A stretch of DNA of 13,438 bases from Bacteroidales bacterium M3 (GCA_001689445.1 LUJN01000041.1:1-13438), one strand, 5' to 3'; positions 1 through 8,037 are shown, numbered from the stretch's first letter. Numbers and translations are program-made. The notes: generated by a model not told the origin, from the sequence alone.

Positions 1-209
1 TCGTTGAAGAAGAAGTCCTCCTTGGAGGGGTAGTCGGGCCAGATGTCCTCGATGCATTCGTAGGTGTCGCCCTCGTCTTCCATCTCCTGGAGGTTTTCGA
101 TTACTTCGAGGGGAGCACCCGAGCGCATCGCGTAGTCTATGAGTTCTTCCTTGGTGGCGGGCCAGGGGGCGTCTTCGAGTTTTGAGGCAAGTTCAAGAGT
201 CCAGTACAT
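1..209 (-). CDS. DUF2795 domain small acidic protein (3' end outside window)
   Basis: The reverse strand from the ATG at 209-207 reads MYWTLELASKLEDAPWP, then about 50 more residues rich in Asp and Glu, ending at the window edge in EDFFFN. Sixty-nine residues are visible with no stop. The pattern of an N-terminal tryptophan, 'PATKEELIDYAMRSGAP' and 'IWPDYPSKEDFFF' is that of the short DUF2795 proteins of Bacteroidetes, which are usually a little over 70 residues, so only a few residues should be missing. No molecular function is established for this family. There is no signal peptide or membrane segment, so it should be cytoplasmic. It lies downstream of the adenosyltransferase gene on the same strand, separated by 114 bases and with its own -7-like box, so it may be transcribed independently. 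Confidence 0.82.
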   Translation of the reverse strand, partial: MYWTLELASKLEDAPWPATKEELIDYAMRSGAPLEVIENLQEMEDEGDTYECIEDIWPDYPSKEDFFFN

Positions 210-256
210 AACAATTAGGTTTTAACGGTTTTCTGAATGTCGATTAAAAATTTCCG

Positions 257-264
257 CAAAAATA
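257..264 (-). promoter_or_regulatory. Candidate Bacteroidetes -7 box for the DUF2795 gene
   Basis: The minus strand reads TATTTTTG, a full match to the TAnnTTTG -7 consensus of Bacteroidetes, about 48 bases before the ATG at 209. No TTTG is seen at the expected -33 distance, so the call rests on one element. Confidence 0.4.
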
Positions 265-300
265 GTGTATTAATCGATATGTAGGATGATTAATAGCGCT

Positions 301-322
301 AAATATACGGTCATGTATATTT
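301..322 (-). terminator. AT-rich hairpin just after the adenosyltransferase stop
   Basis: Eight-base perfect arms (301-308 and 315-322) enclose a 6-base loop, starting one base past the TGA at 326-324. The position suits a terminator, but the stem is almost all A-T and no clear T tract follows, so this is a weak candidate. Confidence 0.3.
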
Positions 323-323
323 A

Positions 324-887
324 TCAACAATCTTTATCCCAAAATATTTCATCGACCTGGTTGATTACGTTGTCATAACGTGCAAAAAGGAACAGGAAGT
401 CTGACAGGCGGTTGATAAACCGCAGCACGTTGGGGTCAACGTAGGTCTCCTCGGCGAGGGCCACTATGCGGCGTTCGCAGCGGCGGCACATGGTACGGCA
501 CACGTGGGCAAGAGCTGCAAGGTGTGTGCCCTGGGGGAGGACAAAGTTGGTAACGGGGGGCAACTCGCTGTCAAGTGCGTCAATCTTGTTTTCGAGGTAG
601 AGCACGTCGTCAAAGGTGAGTCCCTTGGCCTCGGTGATGTCGTTGTCAGGATTGTCGGTAGCGAGATATGCGCCGATGTTGAACAGCTTGTTCTGGATAT
701 AAGTGAATGTGTCGGTAAATCCGGCTGGGATATGTGCCGATGTGCACAGGTGGCCCACACGGGCATTAAGCTCGTCGACCGAACCATATGCCTCGATGCG
801 TATATCGTTCTTTTTCACACGTTTGCCTCCGACGAGTGAGGTCGCGCCATTGTCACCGGTTCCGGTGTAAATCTTACTTTTTTTCAT
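324..887 (-). CDS. Cob(I)alamin adenosyltransferase, PduO type
   Basis: The predicted 187-residue cytoplasmic enzyme transfers the 5'-deoxyadenosyl group of ATP to cob(I)alamin, giving adenosylcobalamin for B12-dependent enzymes. The family ATP-binding signature is visible at the N-terminus (IYTGTGDNGATSL, residues 6-18). It is followed by GSVDELNARVG, the LPQGT segment, CRTMCRRCERR (the position of the usual RR-ER motif) and LRFINRLSDFLFLFAR near the end. Length is normal for a PduO-type trimer. The start is placed at 887 rather than at the in-frame ATG at 944. The motif begins right after 887, and a TAATTTTG -7 box at 939-932 would start transcription downstream of 944, leaving that ATG out of the message. 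No cobalamin-pathway genes are adjacent, so it probably serves salvage of exogenous corrinoids (inference). Confidence 0.93.
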   Translation of the reverse strand: MKKSKIYTGTGDNGATSLVGGKRVKKNDIRIEAYGSVDELNARVGHLCTSAHIPAGFTDTFTYIQNKLFNIGAYLATDNPDNDITEAKGLTFDDVLYLENKIDALDSELPPVTNFVLPQGTHLAALAHVCRTMCRRCERRIVALAEETYVDPNVLRFINRLSDFLFLFARYDNVINQVDEIFWDKDC

Positions 888-931
888 ATTCGGTAGGTTT
901 GAAATATGAGTGAATTGGTATGATGGGGCTG

Positions 932-939
932 CAAAATTA
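932..939 (-). promoter_or_regulatory. Candidate -7 box for the adenosyltransferase gene
   Basis: The minus strand reads TAATTTTG, a full match to TAnnTTTG, 44 bases before the ATG at 887. A -33 TTTG at 19-21 bases is not evident. The box helps decide the start codon, because it overlaps the region just downstream of the alternative ATG at 944. Confidence 0.42.
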
Positions 940-1020
940 TGCAAAATATCCTTACGGTGTCTTTTACAGTAGCATTGTTAGATATTATTAACGAAAAATT
1001 TCCGTAATAATATGTTAAAC

Positions 1021-1056
1021 GGGACGGGACTGATGATTTGCCATCAGCCCCGTCCA
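1021..1056 (-). terminator. Hairpin terminator after the endonuclease gene
   Basis: Arms at 1022-1035 and 1042-1055 pair over 14 bases with a 6-base loop. The single non-Watson-Crick pair is a G-U only when the minus strand is transcribed, which points to a minus-strand transcript. The hairpin begins 10 bases past the TAA at 1068-1066. The following bases are T-rich but hold only a 3-base T run. Confidence 0.6.
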
Positions 1057-1065
1057 ATAAAGGTC

Positions 1066-2739
1066 TTATTTTACGATGATGTGCAGCGGGCGCTTCATCT
1101 GGTCGGTCACCATCAGGTATACTCCATATGGCAGTTCCACCTCAAGGTTGTTGCTGACGACCGGGATATGCCTTATTAGACGTCCCGACGGGTCGTATAT
1201 CAGGGCGTTGGTGTGGTCCTCGGCACATACGAAGCGTATGCCGCCGGGCATATATGCCGTGCCGATGGGACGCTCCATCTCCACGCCGGTGATGCCCGAA
1301 TGGTCTACATTGACTATGTTGGACATCGGCGAGCGGAATCCGAGCCTTACCGACTGCACCGAGTAGCTCTCGCGGGTAGAACCGTCAAAGTCGGTGATGT
1401 CGAGGCTGTTGCCCTCGGCCTCAATCTCCTCGGTGCTTGCCGCGCCGTCGACATAACGGGTGCGTGTCACGATATAGTAGTCCACGACATCGTTCTCGGG
1501 TATCTCCCAGTTGGCGGTATATGAACTTTCCGTGATGTTGGTGGGCGGCAGGGCCTTGAAGGCCGACAGCGCAGGCTCATCGACCCCCTCGCCCTTAAGG
1601 CCGATGCCTATCGACCCCACGATGCCGCCTTCCGACAGTATCAGCCGGGCCGAGTGGGTGCCGAGCGATGAAGGGGTGTAGGTCACGTTGAGCCAATAGC
1701 CGTCGGATGTGTTCACGACCGAGGCCGATATTGAATTGTCCTCGACGGCAAACATCTCGGGGTTGGCGCTCGTGCGGCGCGATATCGTCACCGACACCGA
1801 GCCGGTCATATTTTCCCCGCGGATGTTGAGCTTGCGTGTGAGTGAGGTGCCTTTCACCACCTGGCCGAAGTCGAGTGTCATATCCTGGACGGGGGAGATG
1901 AGCGTCGGGTCGCCCGACGGGGGATTGGGCAATGAGGTGGAGAATATCTGCCCCTTCTTGTTTCCCCAAATATACTCGGCAAGTTCCGGGAAGTCGATAA
2001 AGGGGTTTCGGTTGTTCTGTATCCTGTAGACAGCCTCGTTGCGGTCTATCTCCTTCTGGCTCACCTTGTCCTCGCGGTGCCAATTCAGCAGCATCTCGAT
2101 GGCCCACGGTGTCAGGGTGGGATATAGGTTGTTGTTGACCATGTAGTTATACTTCCACGTGAGCTGTCCCGCATAGCATGTGGCCATGTAGAAGTAGGTG
2201 CGGGCAAAGTCGCCCTTGTATTGGTCGGATGGTTCAAACACCTTTGCCGCGCCGCCACCCTGGCCTGTCACGGCATATCCCACCTTGCATATGCCGTTGT
2301 CAAATGTCGAGGTCTGCACCGTGCCGAGCGGGAAATTGCTCTTGGCCTGGTTGGCCTTTGCCTCGGAGGGGTACAGGTGGTTGAGGTCGGTGTAGGCCTG
2401 CACGTCGGTCGCACCTCCCCACCAGCTTTTGGGGAATGAGTGCTCGCGGTTCATATACCGGCCGAAAGACCAGTAGATGTTAACGGGGATGTCGCTATAC
2501 ATGTCCCACCACAGTTCCGTGTCGGGATATACGTCGGTGTGCCTGAAATATTCGGGCAGGCTGCTGTAGGATGACACCGGGGTGAGTTTGTAGACAATCG
2601 AGCCGGCCGTCTCCTTTAGAGCCTGTCCGCTCTTGCCATTGAGGGCGGTGTAGTACCCGGCAGGAATCTCGGCGGTGGCAGTCATGGTGAGGAGCACGGA
2701 GCCGACAAAGTAGAGGATAATGGAGTATAGTTTTCTCAT
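1066..2739 (-). CDS. Secreted endonuclease I with C-terminal beta-domains and sorting-like tail
   Basis: The predicted 557-residue protein begins with a signal peptide (hydrophobic stretch about residues 5-21, probable cleavage near TATA|EI). Residues about 45-260 form an endonuclease I domain: NREHSFPKSWW (97-107, catalytic His100 expected), DLNHLYPSEAKAN (118-130, metal-binding Asn region), SNFPLG (134-139) and RNPFIDFPELAEYIWG (244-259). Family members cut DNA and RNA nonspecifically using a beta-beta-alpha-metal fold. Residues about 280-385 look like an immunoglobulin-type beta domain ('LDFGQVVKGTS'), and 390-478 like fibronectin type III. The last about 75 residues (IYDPSGRLIRHIPV, YGVYLMV) resemble a type IX sorting domain. 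The protein is far longer than plain EndA-like nucleases (about 230 residues). It likely acts outside the cell or on its surface, perhaps for nucleic acid scavenging (inference). It has its own promoter and terminator, so it is probably monocistronic. Confidence 0.9.
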   Translation of the reverse strand: MRKLYSIILYFVGSVLLTMTATAEIPAGYYTALNGKSGQALKETAGSIVYKLTPVSSYSSLPEYFRHTDVYPDTELWWDMYSDIPVNIYWSFGRYMNREHSFPKSWWGGATDVQAYTDLNHLYPSEAKANQAKSNFPLGTVQTSTFDNGICKVGYAVTGQGGGAAKVFEPSDQYKGDFARTYFYMATCYAGQLTWKYNYMVNNNLYPTLTPWAIEMLLNWHREDKVSQKEIDRNEAVYRIQNNRNPFIDFPELAEYIWGNKKGQIFSTSLPNPPSGDPTLISPVQDMTLDFGQVVKGTSLTRKLNIRGENMTGSVSVTISRRTSANPEMFAVEDNSISASVVNTSDGYWLNVTYTPSSLGTHSARLILSEGGIVGSIGIGLKGEGVDEPALSAFKALPPTNITESSYTANWEIPENDVVDYYIVTRTRYVDGAASTEEIEAEGNSLDITDFDGSTRESYSVQSVRLGFRSPMSNIVNVDHSGITGVEMERPIGTAYMPGGIRFVCAEDHTNALIYDPSGRLIRHIPVVSNNLEVELPYGVYLMVTDQMKRPLHIIVK

Positions 2740-2767
2740 CTGTGGGTATTATGTAGGTGTACAGGGA

Positions 2768-2799
2768 CAAAAATAACGATTTTTCAACAATATAACAAG
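2768..2799 (-). promoter_or_regulatory. Promoter for the endonuclease gene
   Basis: The minus strand shows CTTG (2799-2796), a 20-base spacer and TATTTTTG (2775-2768), fitting the Bacteroidetes -33/-7 pattern with one mismatch in the -33 element. The -7 box ends 28 bases before the ATG at 2739. Confidence 0.55.
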
Positions 2800-2832
2800 C
2801 CGCAATATAATTTAACGCTGAGGGTCAAGGCT

Positions 2833-2896
2833 TAGGCCAAATAAGGCTAATAGGCCAAATAGGTCTTATAAGGCTTATTAGACCTATTGGACTTAT
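2833..2896. repeat. Degenerate 9-base tandem repeat array
   Basis: Seven 9-base units can be read in phase: TAGGCCAAA, TAAGGCTAA, TAGGCCAAA, TAGGTCTTA, TAAGGCTTA, (one extra T) TAGACCTAT, TGGACTTAT. The shared frame is TARG-YYWWA-like, with later units resembling the reverse complement of earlier ones. The array lies in the gap between the second permease and the endonuclease gene. Confidence 0.75.
2855..2890 (-). terminator. Long hairpin ending the efflux operon
   Basis: Within the tandem array, the two ends of this 36-base segment pair over about 16 bases with one bulge and one mismatch, leaving a tiny loop. It begins 24 bases beyond the TAG at 2917-2915, where an operon terminator is expected. 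No T tract follows, so termination is inferred from position and stem length. Confidence 0.45.
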
Positions 2897-2914
2897 CATC
2901 CCCTGTTGAAGGCT

Positions 2915-4141
2915 CTACGCCCTCCCGAGGCATGGCTCCATGCGGTGGAAGTAGAGCCGCTGCACCATGTAGGCACCGGCAAAGTAGCACAATGCAAGCA
3001 ACCAAAGGGCTATCACATCGTAATTCTGCAGGTAGAGCTGCGTGCCGCTGCCATTCATGCGTATAAAGGCGTTGACGCCCCACGTGGCGGGGAAAAAGCT
3101 GCTGATGGTGTACCAGAACCCGTTCATGGCAAACCGTGGCCATGTGAGTCCTGTGAGAAACAGCACAAGCGGCGACGTGAACACGACGATGAGCAGTGAC
3201 GACTCTCGCTCACGGGAGAAGTATTGCAGCATAAGTCCGAGGAAGATAGATGCCAGCAGCATGGGAAGTATGAGCATAAGCGCCTCAAAGACTCCTGCGA
3301 GATGGGGCAGCTTGAACATCAGCGGTACGTAGTGGAGACCGAATATAGCCATCGGGATATATATCACGATATAGCACAGGGTCTTGCCGAGCACTGTGGC
3401 CGAGGGGGGAGCGGGGATGGACAGCGGGTCGGTTCCACCGTTGGCGCGTGCACGCTCCGAGACGCCGCCCCCTATCATCGTGATGCCCAGCAGGAGACTC
3501 TGCTGAAGGATGATGACAAGTATGCCCGGAAGCACAAACGATGCGAAGCCCTGTGTTGGGTCGCCGGTGAATATGGCCTCGCTCTTGACAGGCATTGGTG
3601 TGAGGTTGCCGGTGAGCAACGTGGTGGCTCCCGCGTCGTCGAGTTTGTGAGCCTGTATCTGTGCTCCCGCCTGTATGGTCACGTCGGTAATCGCGCTCAC
3701 AAAACCCCTGTAGCGCAGCAGTCGGCTCGTCTCGGAGAAGAAGTCGATATAGGCTTGCTCGCCACGCCCTATGCGCTCGGCATAGTCATAAGGTATCGAG
3801 ATGATGGCATTGGCCTTGCGCTCGGCTATGGAGCGTTTGCCCTCCTGCAGGTCGGATACATATCCCACCACTTTCATTGCCTCGGTGGCGTCGAGCATCC
3901 GCGTGATTTCCCGGCTTTCGGGGCTGCGGCTGTCGTCAAGCACAACCACGGGAACATCCTTTATCAGCTCGGGGTTGTACATCAGCGTGTAAAGCACCGG
4001 ATAGGCTGTCGGCAGCACAAGGAAAAAGAGTATCACTCCCGCGTCCTTGAACACGAGGCGAAATTCCCTTTGCCATACTGCCAACAGGCTTTGGAACCAG
4101 CTTCTATTATATTGTGACCTTTTCATCGTCTCAGGGTACAT
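2915..4141 (-). CDS. ABC-2 family permease (second permease of efflux operon)
   Basis: The predicted 408-residue inner-membrane protein has the layout of the ABC-2 permease family related to YhhJ/YbhR. One membrane segment lies near residues 35-56 (GVILFFLVLPTAYPVLYTLMY). A large extracytoplasmic domain follows (about 57-205, with 'VPVVVLDDSRSPESREITRML'). Five hydrophobic segments fill the C-terminal half, including FVLPGILVIILQQSLLLGITM, ALMLILPMLLASIFLGLML and LLIVVFTSPLVLFLTGLTW. It presumably pairs with the upstream permease to form the transport channel of a TolC/HlyD efflux pump, with unknown substrate. The ATG at 4141 overlaps the end of the upstream gene by 11 bases. An ATG at 4126 (MKRSQ) would leave a 4-base gap and is equally plausible, as neither has a clear ribosome site. 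No nucleotide-binding domain is present. Confidence 0.9.
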   Translation of the reverse strand: MYPETMKRSQYNRSWFQSLLAVWQREFRLVFKDAGVILFFLVLPTAYPVLYTLMYNPELIKDVPVVVLDDSRSPESREITRMLDATEAMKVVGYVSDLQEGKRSIAERKANAIISIPYDYAERIGRGEQAYIDFFSETSRLLRYRGFVSAITDVTIQAGAQIQAHKLDDAGATTLLTGNLTPMPVKSEAIFTGDPTQGFASFVLPGILVIILQQSLLLGITMIGGGVSERARANGGTDPLSIPAPPSATVLGKTLCYIVIYIPMAIFGLHYVPLMFKLPHLAGVFEALMLILPMLLASIFLGLMLQYFSRERESSLLIVVFTSPLVLFLTGLTWPRFAMNGFWYTISSFFPATWGVNAFIRMNGSGTQLYLQNYDVIALWLLALCYFAGAYMVQRLYFHRMEPCLGRA

Positions 4142-5297
4142 AGTATGGTTTGAGGCACACCTTCTTCAGCCTGTACAGCAGCGGCAGTCCCGCCAAGGGG
4201 AAAAGCATCAGGCCGATGTAGAACCACCGCGCATAGTAGATGGGGAAGCCGTTGAGGGCGTCATTGATGTACATCAGGAAGTAATAGCGCACGGGAATAA
4301 TCCATGAGAACACCCCGAGCCAGCTGTACATGTTCTCGACAGGGAACGAGAATCCTGTGAGCGAGAATGACAGGATACCCATGAGCGACAGCACCGAAGT
4401 GCCGATGCGCAGGTTGGGCAACGCGCTCATCACTATCACCCCGAATGCCTGGCAGGCCATGACAAACAACAGCATGGCGGTAATCATGTTCCATATGTTG
4501 CCGTGCATCGGGAAGTCGAGGTAGCCGAACATCAGTGACTCAAGGAAGACTCCCCACACGGAGAACACCACCCACTGGGGCAGCAGCTTGCCGATGACGG
4601 CGACCAGCATCGAGCCGTCGGCGGTGCGCAACCACCCCACCGACGTGCCTTTCTTTATCTCGTCGCCTATGGTGTAGCCGGTCATCACGAAGATTATCAG
4701 CTGCAGCATCGCGGCGATAAACGACGGGTTGAGGTAGTAGGAGTAGTTGAGCCACGGGTTGTGGATAGGGTGCTCGGTGATGACCACCGGCTGTATCATT
4801 GTCCCTACTGCGGCCTCGCTCACGCCTGTCGACACGAGTGTGGTTTTCACAAGCGAGCCTGTGGTGGCCACAGCGATGGTCTTGAATCCCTTGAAAACGA
4901 ATGTGCCGGGCACAAAGTAGGTCATGTTGCAGTAGAACGATATCTCAGGCTGACGGCCTCCTATGGCATCCTTGGCAAAATTCTCGGGAATCATGAAGAA
5001 GCCGAATATCTCGCCACGGTTCATCATTTCCATCGCCTCGGCATAGCTGTTGAGCTTGCTCGTGACCTTTACAAACTCTATAGCGTCGAGCGAGCGTGTC
5101 ACTGTGCGCGACATCGAGGAGTTGTCGAGATCGACGACCCCCGACGGCACTTCCTTGACCACGCCGGCGTTAAACAGGCACAGGAATAAGCCAATCGACA
5201 CCAAGGGCACCACTCCAAGCATCATGAAGTAGACCTTGCGGCTGCACATCATAACGACGCCGCGCCTTATCGACTGCCATAGGGGTGCAAGTGACAT
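4131..5297 (-). CDS. ABC-2 family permease (first permease of efflux operon)
   Basis: The predicted 388-residue inner-membrane protein is a paralogue in layout of the next gene. It has an N-terminal membrane segment (about residues 24-46, FMMLGVVPLVSIGLFLCLF), an extracytoplasmic domain (about 47-195, 'VPSGVVDLDNSSMSRTVTRSLDAIEFV'), then C-terminal membrane segments such as AAMLQLIIFVMTGYTIG, MITAMLLFVMACQAFGVIVM and VLSLMGILSFSLTGFSFP. This is the ABC-2 permease fold used in exporters that work with an HlyD adaptor and a TolC channel. It starts 47 bases after the adaptor gene stop and ends overlapping the second permease, so the two are likely co-translated and form a heterodimer (inference). 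There is no Walker A, Walker B or LSGGQ motif, so ATP hydrolysis must come from elsewhere. Confidence 0.9.
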   Translation of the reverse strand: MSLAPLWQSIRRGVVMMCSRKVYFMMLGVVPLVSIGLFLCLFNAGVVKEVPSGVVDLDNSSMSRTVTRSLDAIEFVKVTSKLNSYAEAMEMMNRGEIFGFFMIPENFAKDAIGGRQPEISFYCNMTYFVPGTFVFKGFKTIAVATTGSLVKTTLVSTGVSEAAVGTMIQPVVITEHPIHNPWLNYSYYLNPSFIAAMLQLIIFVMTGYTIGDEIKKGTSVGWLRTADGSMLVAVIGKLLPQWVVFSVWGVFLESLMFGYLDFPMHGNIWNMITAMLLFVMACQAFGVIVMSALPNLRIGTSVLSLMGILSFSLTGFSFPVENMYSWLGVFSWIIPVRYYFLMYINDALNGFPIYYARWFYIGLMLFPLAGLPLLYRLKKVCLKPYYVP

Positions 5298-5344
5298 TTC
5301 TTTAGCGGTTTGGATTGGGGTATTATGCTTGTTTGCTCACTCGT

Positions 5345-6361
5345 TTACTCGGGCATGTCGTAGATTATCGACATGCCGGGGCGCAGGTCGGGTATCTGCT
5401 CGACAGGACGCGCCTTGATCTTGAATGTGCGCGAGTCGTATTCGCCCGTCGCCTTGGTGGCGTGCCATACGGCATATGCGCCCATGTCGCTTATGTAGTA
5501 GACCTTGGCCTTGATGCGCTTCTTGTCGAGCGCGGGTATCATCACCTCTATCTCCTTGCCCATGGGCAAGTCCTTTAGCAGCTCCTCGCGCACGTTGAAG
5601 GTGATCCACTTGTCCTGCATCTTCAGCACGCTCATGATAGGCGCGCCGAGAGCTACGAGTTCACCCTCGTGGGGATATATCTCATCGATTTCGCCATCGC
5701 ATGGTGCGACGAGATACTGGTCCTCAAGCAACGCCTCGACCTCCATCACGCCACCCTTGGCGACGTTGACCATCGAGCGAGCGCTCTCCTTGTCCTCTTT
5801 CTGCGCTCCCGACACGGCGAGGTCATACTGGCTCTTGGCTGCCCTCTCGCCCGACAGGGCGGCCTCGTAGGCAGCCTGGGCCTCGTCGCGCTTCTGCTCG
5901 GAGATTACCTGCTTCTGAAACAGGGACTCCATGCGGTCGTAGGTCTTCTTGGCTATATTGCGGGCCGCGATGGCCTGTTGCCACAGGTCGTAGGCCCCCT
6001 GCACAATCTGTGAGCGCGTCCCGGCATCGACTTTCTGATTTTGTGCGGCGGCGGCGTTCTCCATCGCCTCGGCCTGGAACAGCTTGGCCTCGGCAAGCGA
6101 CGAGTGGATGTGTACCAAGGTGTCGCCGGCTTTCACCTCCTGGCCCTCATGGACGTAAAACTCCATCACGCGGCCCGGAAGCTTGCCTGATATCCTGACG
6201 GATGTTGCCTCGGCCTGACCCTCTACAATCTCGGGGGGAGGTGACAGGAACAGGAACCCTACAATGGCTATAGCCGCCACAACGAGGATGACGACCAGTA
6301 GCCCTACCATCAACGACTTGTCATTTTTCTTGACAGGCGATGTCAATTCATTTTCAGCCAT
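5345..6361 (-). CDS. HlyD-family periplasmic adaptor (membrane fusion protein)
   Basis: The predicted 338-residue adaptor links inner-membrane permeases to an outer-membrane TolC channel. A single N-terminal membrane anchor spans about residues 17-39 (LMVGLLVVILVVAAIAIVG), preceded by a short cytoplasmic tail with no lipobox. The first lipoyl half-motif is at about 53-88 (ISGKLPGRVMEFYVHEGQEV). An Ala/Glu/Gln-rich helical hairpin, probably coiled coil, covers about 88-205. The second lipoyl half follows (APCDGEIDEIYPHEGELVAL, about 218-237), then a beta-barrel domain with ITFNVREE and ending RPGMSIIY. Order and spacing (38 bases after the TolC gene, 47 before the permease) mark it as the second gene of the operon. 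The substrate cannot be read from the sequence; drugs, bile salts or lipids are all possible. Confidence 0.92.
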   Translation of the reverse strand: MAENELTSPVKKNDKSLMVGLLVVILVVAAIAIVGFLFLSPPPEIVEGQAEATSVRISGKLPGRVMEFYVHEGQEVKAGDTLVHIHSSLAEAKLFQAEAMENAAAAQNQKVDAGTRSQIVQGAYDLWQQAIAARNIAKKTYDRMESLFQKQVISEQKRDEAQAAYEAALSGERAAKSQYDLAVSGAQKEDKESARSMVNVAKGGVMEVEALLEDQYLVAPCDGEIDEIYPHEGELVALGAPIMSVLKMQDKWITFNVREELLKDLPMGKEIEVMIPALDKKRIKAKVYYISDMGAYAVWHATKATGEYDSRTFKIKARPVEQIPDLRPGMSIIYDMPE

Positions 6362-6399
6362 AGTTATGTGATTTTTTGAGATATTCTACATGAAAGGGT

Positions 6400-7851
6400 T
6401 TAATAGTTGAGCGTGCCGAGTACCTTGGAGAGGTAGACGCGGCACAGGTGCACGTCGATCTCGGCGTCTATCTTCTCGGAGTTGGCCTTGAGCCATGCCG
6501 TCTGCGCCTCCATCACGTTGTCGGTGGTGAGTACCCCCTCCTTGAACCCGAGCTGCGCCTGACGCAGGTTTTCGTCGGCCTTTTCAAGGTTGGTGCAGGT
6601 CATGTTGTAGGTCTTCATCGACTCGTCGGCCTTGAACGCGGCTTGGCTCACCTGCAGCTCAATCTTCTCCTTGGCGTCCTCCAGCTGCAGCTGCGAGATG
6701 GCGACGTCGCTCTTGGCGGCGCGGTACTTGTTGTAGTTGCCGCCCCAGTGCCATATGGGTATAGTAAGCATCGCGCCTACCGAAAACGCGCCGTCAAAGC
6801 GTTTCTTGAAGCCGTCAAACATATTGGGGTTGCTGAACGAGTATGCGCCCACAATGGCGAGATTGGGGAGCATCGACGACATCGCGACGCGCTTTTTCTG
6901 CTCGAATATTTTCACGCCGAGTTCAAGGGCACGCACATCCTGGCGGCGGTCATAGACCTCCTGCATGTCGTAGGACTCGGCCACCTGATAGGGTGCGACG
7001 TGCTCCACGTCCTCGTCCTCAAGGGTCATCACTGTGTTGACCGGCAGGCCGCACACCTGTGCCAGGGCCATGCGCGAGAGTACAAGCCCGTTGTCGACCT
7101 TGGTTTGGTCGACCTGCGCGGCGTTGAGTTTTACCGCTACGCTGAGCAGGTCGCTCTTGGTGGCGACACCCTCCTGCAGCATGAGGTTGACGTTGTTGTA
7201 GAGCGTGTCAAGCAGGTTGACGTAGCTGTCGGCGAGTCTCTTTTTGGCTTTCAGCGACACCACCTGCCAATATGCCCCGTCGACGGCATAGATTATATCC
7301 TCGGCCTCGTTGTCGTGCATGGCGCGTGCCAGCTCCTCGGCATACTTGGTGATGCGGTTCATCGCCACAATCTTGCCGCCCATGAACACCGGCTGGGTCA
7401 GCGTGACGGCCCCGAAAAACACGTTGTGTATATCGTATGTCAGGGCTTCCTTGGGGAGGAGGGCCACCGATGAGGGGACATATTGCCCGTCGGGGCCCTT
7501 TATCGGCTGTCCTGTCATCGGGTTGGTCACGATGTCAAACTGGTAGGACTGCGACTTGAGGTCAAACGACTTGACCGGCAGCAGCTGGTCGCTGTCGATG
7601 ACCGAGATTTTCTTCTGGTTGTATGTGTAGCCTCCCGTGAAGTCTATCGCCGGCAGATAGGCGGCAAACGCCTCCTTTTTCTGGTATCCCGCAGCCTTTA
7701 CGCGCTCGGCCATGATGCGCATCTCCTTGTTGTTGTGGAGCGCCATGGAGCGGCAGGAGTCGAGCGAGACGACTCCGTTGTCTTGGGCCGACGCGGCGAC
7801 GGCGGCAGACAGGGCCAATGCAGTCAATACGATGTTGAAACGCATAAACAT
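6400..7851 (-). CDS. TolC-family outer membrane efflux channel
   Basis: The predicted 483-residue protein starts with a signal peptide (RFNIVLTALALSAAVAASAQ, cleavage after ASA). It then has the duplicated helical layout of TolC-like outer membrane efflux proteins: residues about 27-250 and 265-480 form the two repeats, each with long Ala/Gln/Glu/Lys-rich helices such as ALELGVKIFEQKKRVAMS and EKIELQVSQAAFKADESM. Trimers of the family form an outer-membrane barrel with a periplasmic tunnel. It is the first gene of the efflux operon and faces a divergent GH53 gene across a 261-base gap. Start ATGs at 7851 (MFMRF) and 7845 (MRF) cannot be told apart; both keep the signal peptide. A TAACTTTG box at 7903-7896 probably drives the operon. 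No regulator gene lies next to it. Confidence 0.92.
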   Translation of the reverse strand: MFMRFNIVLTALALSAAVAASAQDNGVVSLDSCRSMALHNNKEMRIMAERVKAAGYQKKEAFAAYLPAIDFTGGYTYNQKKISVIDSDQLLPVKSFDLKSQSYQFDIVTNPMTGQPIKGPDGQYVPSSVALLPKEALTYDIHNVFFGAVTLTQPVFMGGKIVAMNRITKYAEELARAMHDNEAEDIIYAVDGAYWQVVSLKAKKRLADSYVNLLDTLYNNVNLMLQEGVATKSDLLSVAVKLNAAQVDQTKVDNGLVLSRMALAQVCGLPVNTVMTLEDEDVEHVAPYQVAESYDMQEVYDRRQDVRALELGVKIFEQKKRVAMSSMLPNLAIVGAYSFSNPNMFDGFKKRFDGAFSVGAMLTIPIWHWGGNYNKYRAAKSDVAISQLQLEDAKEKIELQVSQAAFKADESMKTYNMTCTNLEKADENLRQAQLGFKEGVLTTDNVMEAQTAWLKANSEKIDAEIDVHLCRVYLSKVLGTLNY

Positions 7852-7895
7852 GATTTTTGAGTTATATCCTCTATACGTGTTGGAAAACGTGGTTA

Positions 7896-7903
7896 CAAAG
7901 TTA
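7896..7903 (-). promoter_or_regulatory. Candidate -7 box for the efflux operon
   Basis: The minus strand reads TAACTTTG, a full match to TAnnTTTG, 44 bases before the ATG at 7851. The expected -33 position reads AAAC, so the upstream element is missing or regulated by an activator (inference). Confidence 0.4.
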
Positions 7904-8037
7904 ACTCAAAAACACGCTGATAAGTTTAGTGTCATCCGACAAAAATCTCTCGCGTTTTACCTATAATTGGTCAGTTTTTCGGATTGCCCGGCAACAGCAT
8001 TGGGTCGCGATCCTGCTGGTGGGCTGTGATTGGCAAG

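Noticed and set aside
3224..4117. 297-codon open frame antisense to the second permease
   Set aside because: Charged, Gly/His-rich translation with no family resemblance, opposite a clear ABC-2 permease.
6448..7473. 341-codon open frame antisense to the TolC-family gene
   Set aside because: It lies wholly within a gene with clear signal peptide and family pattern, and its translation is His/Val/Leu-rich low-complexity without motifs: a shadow of GC-rich codon use.
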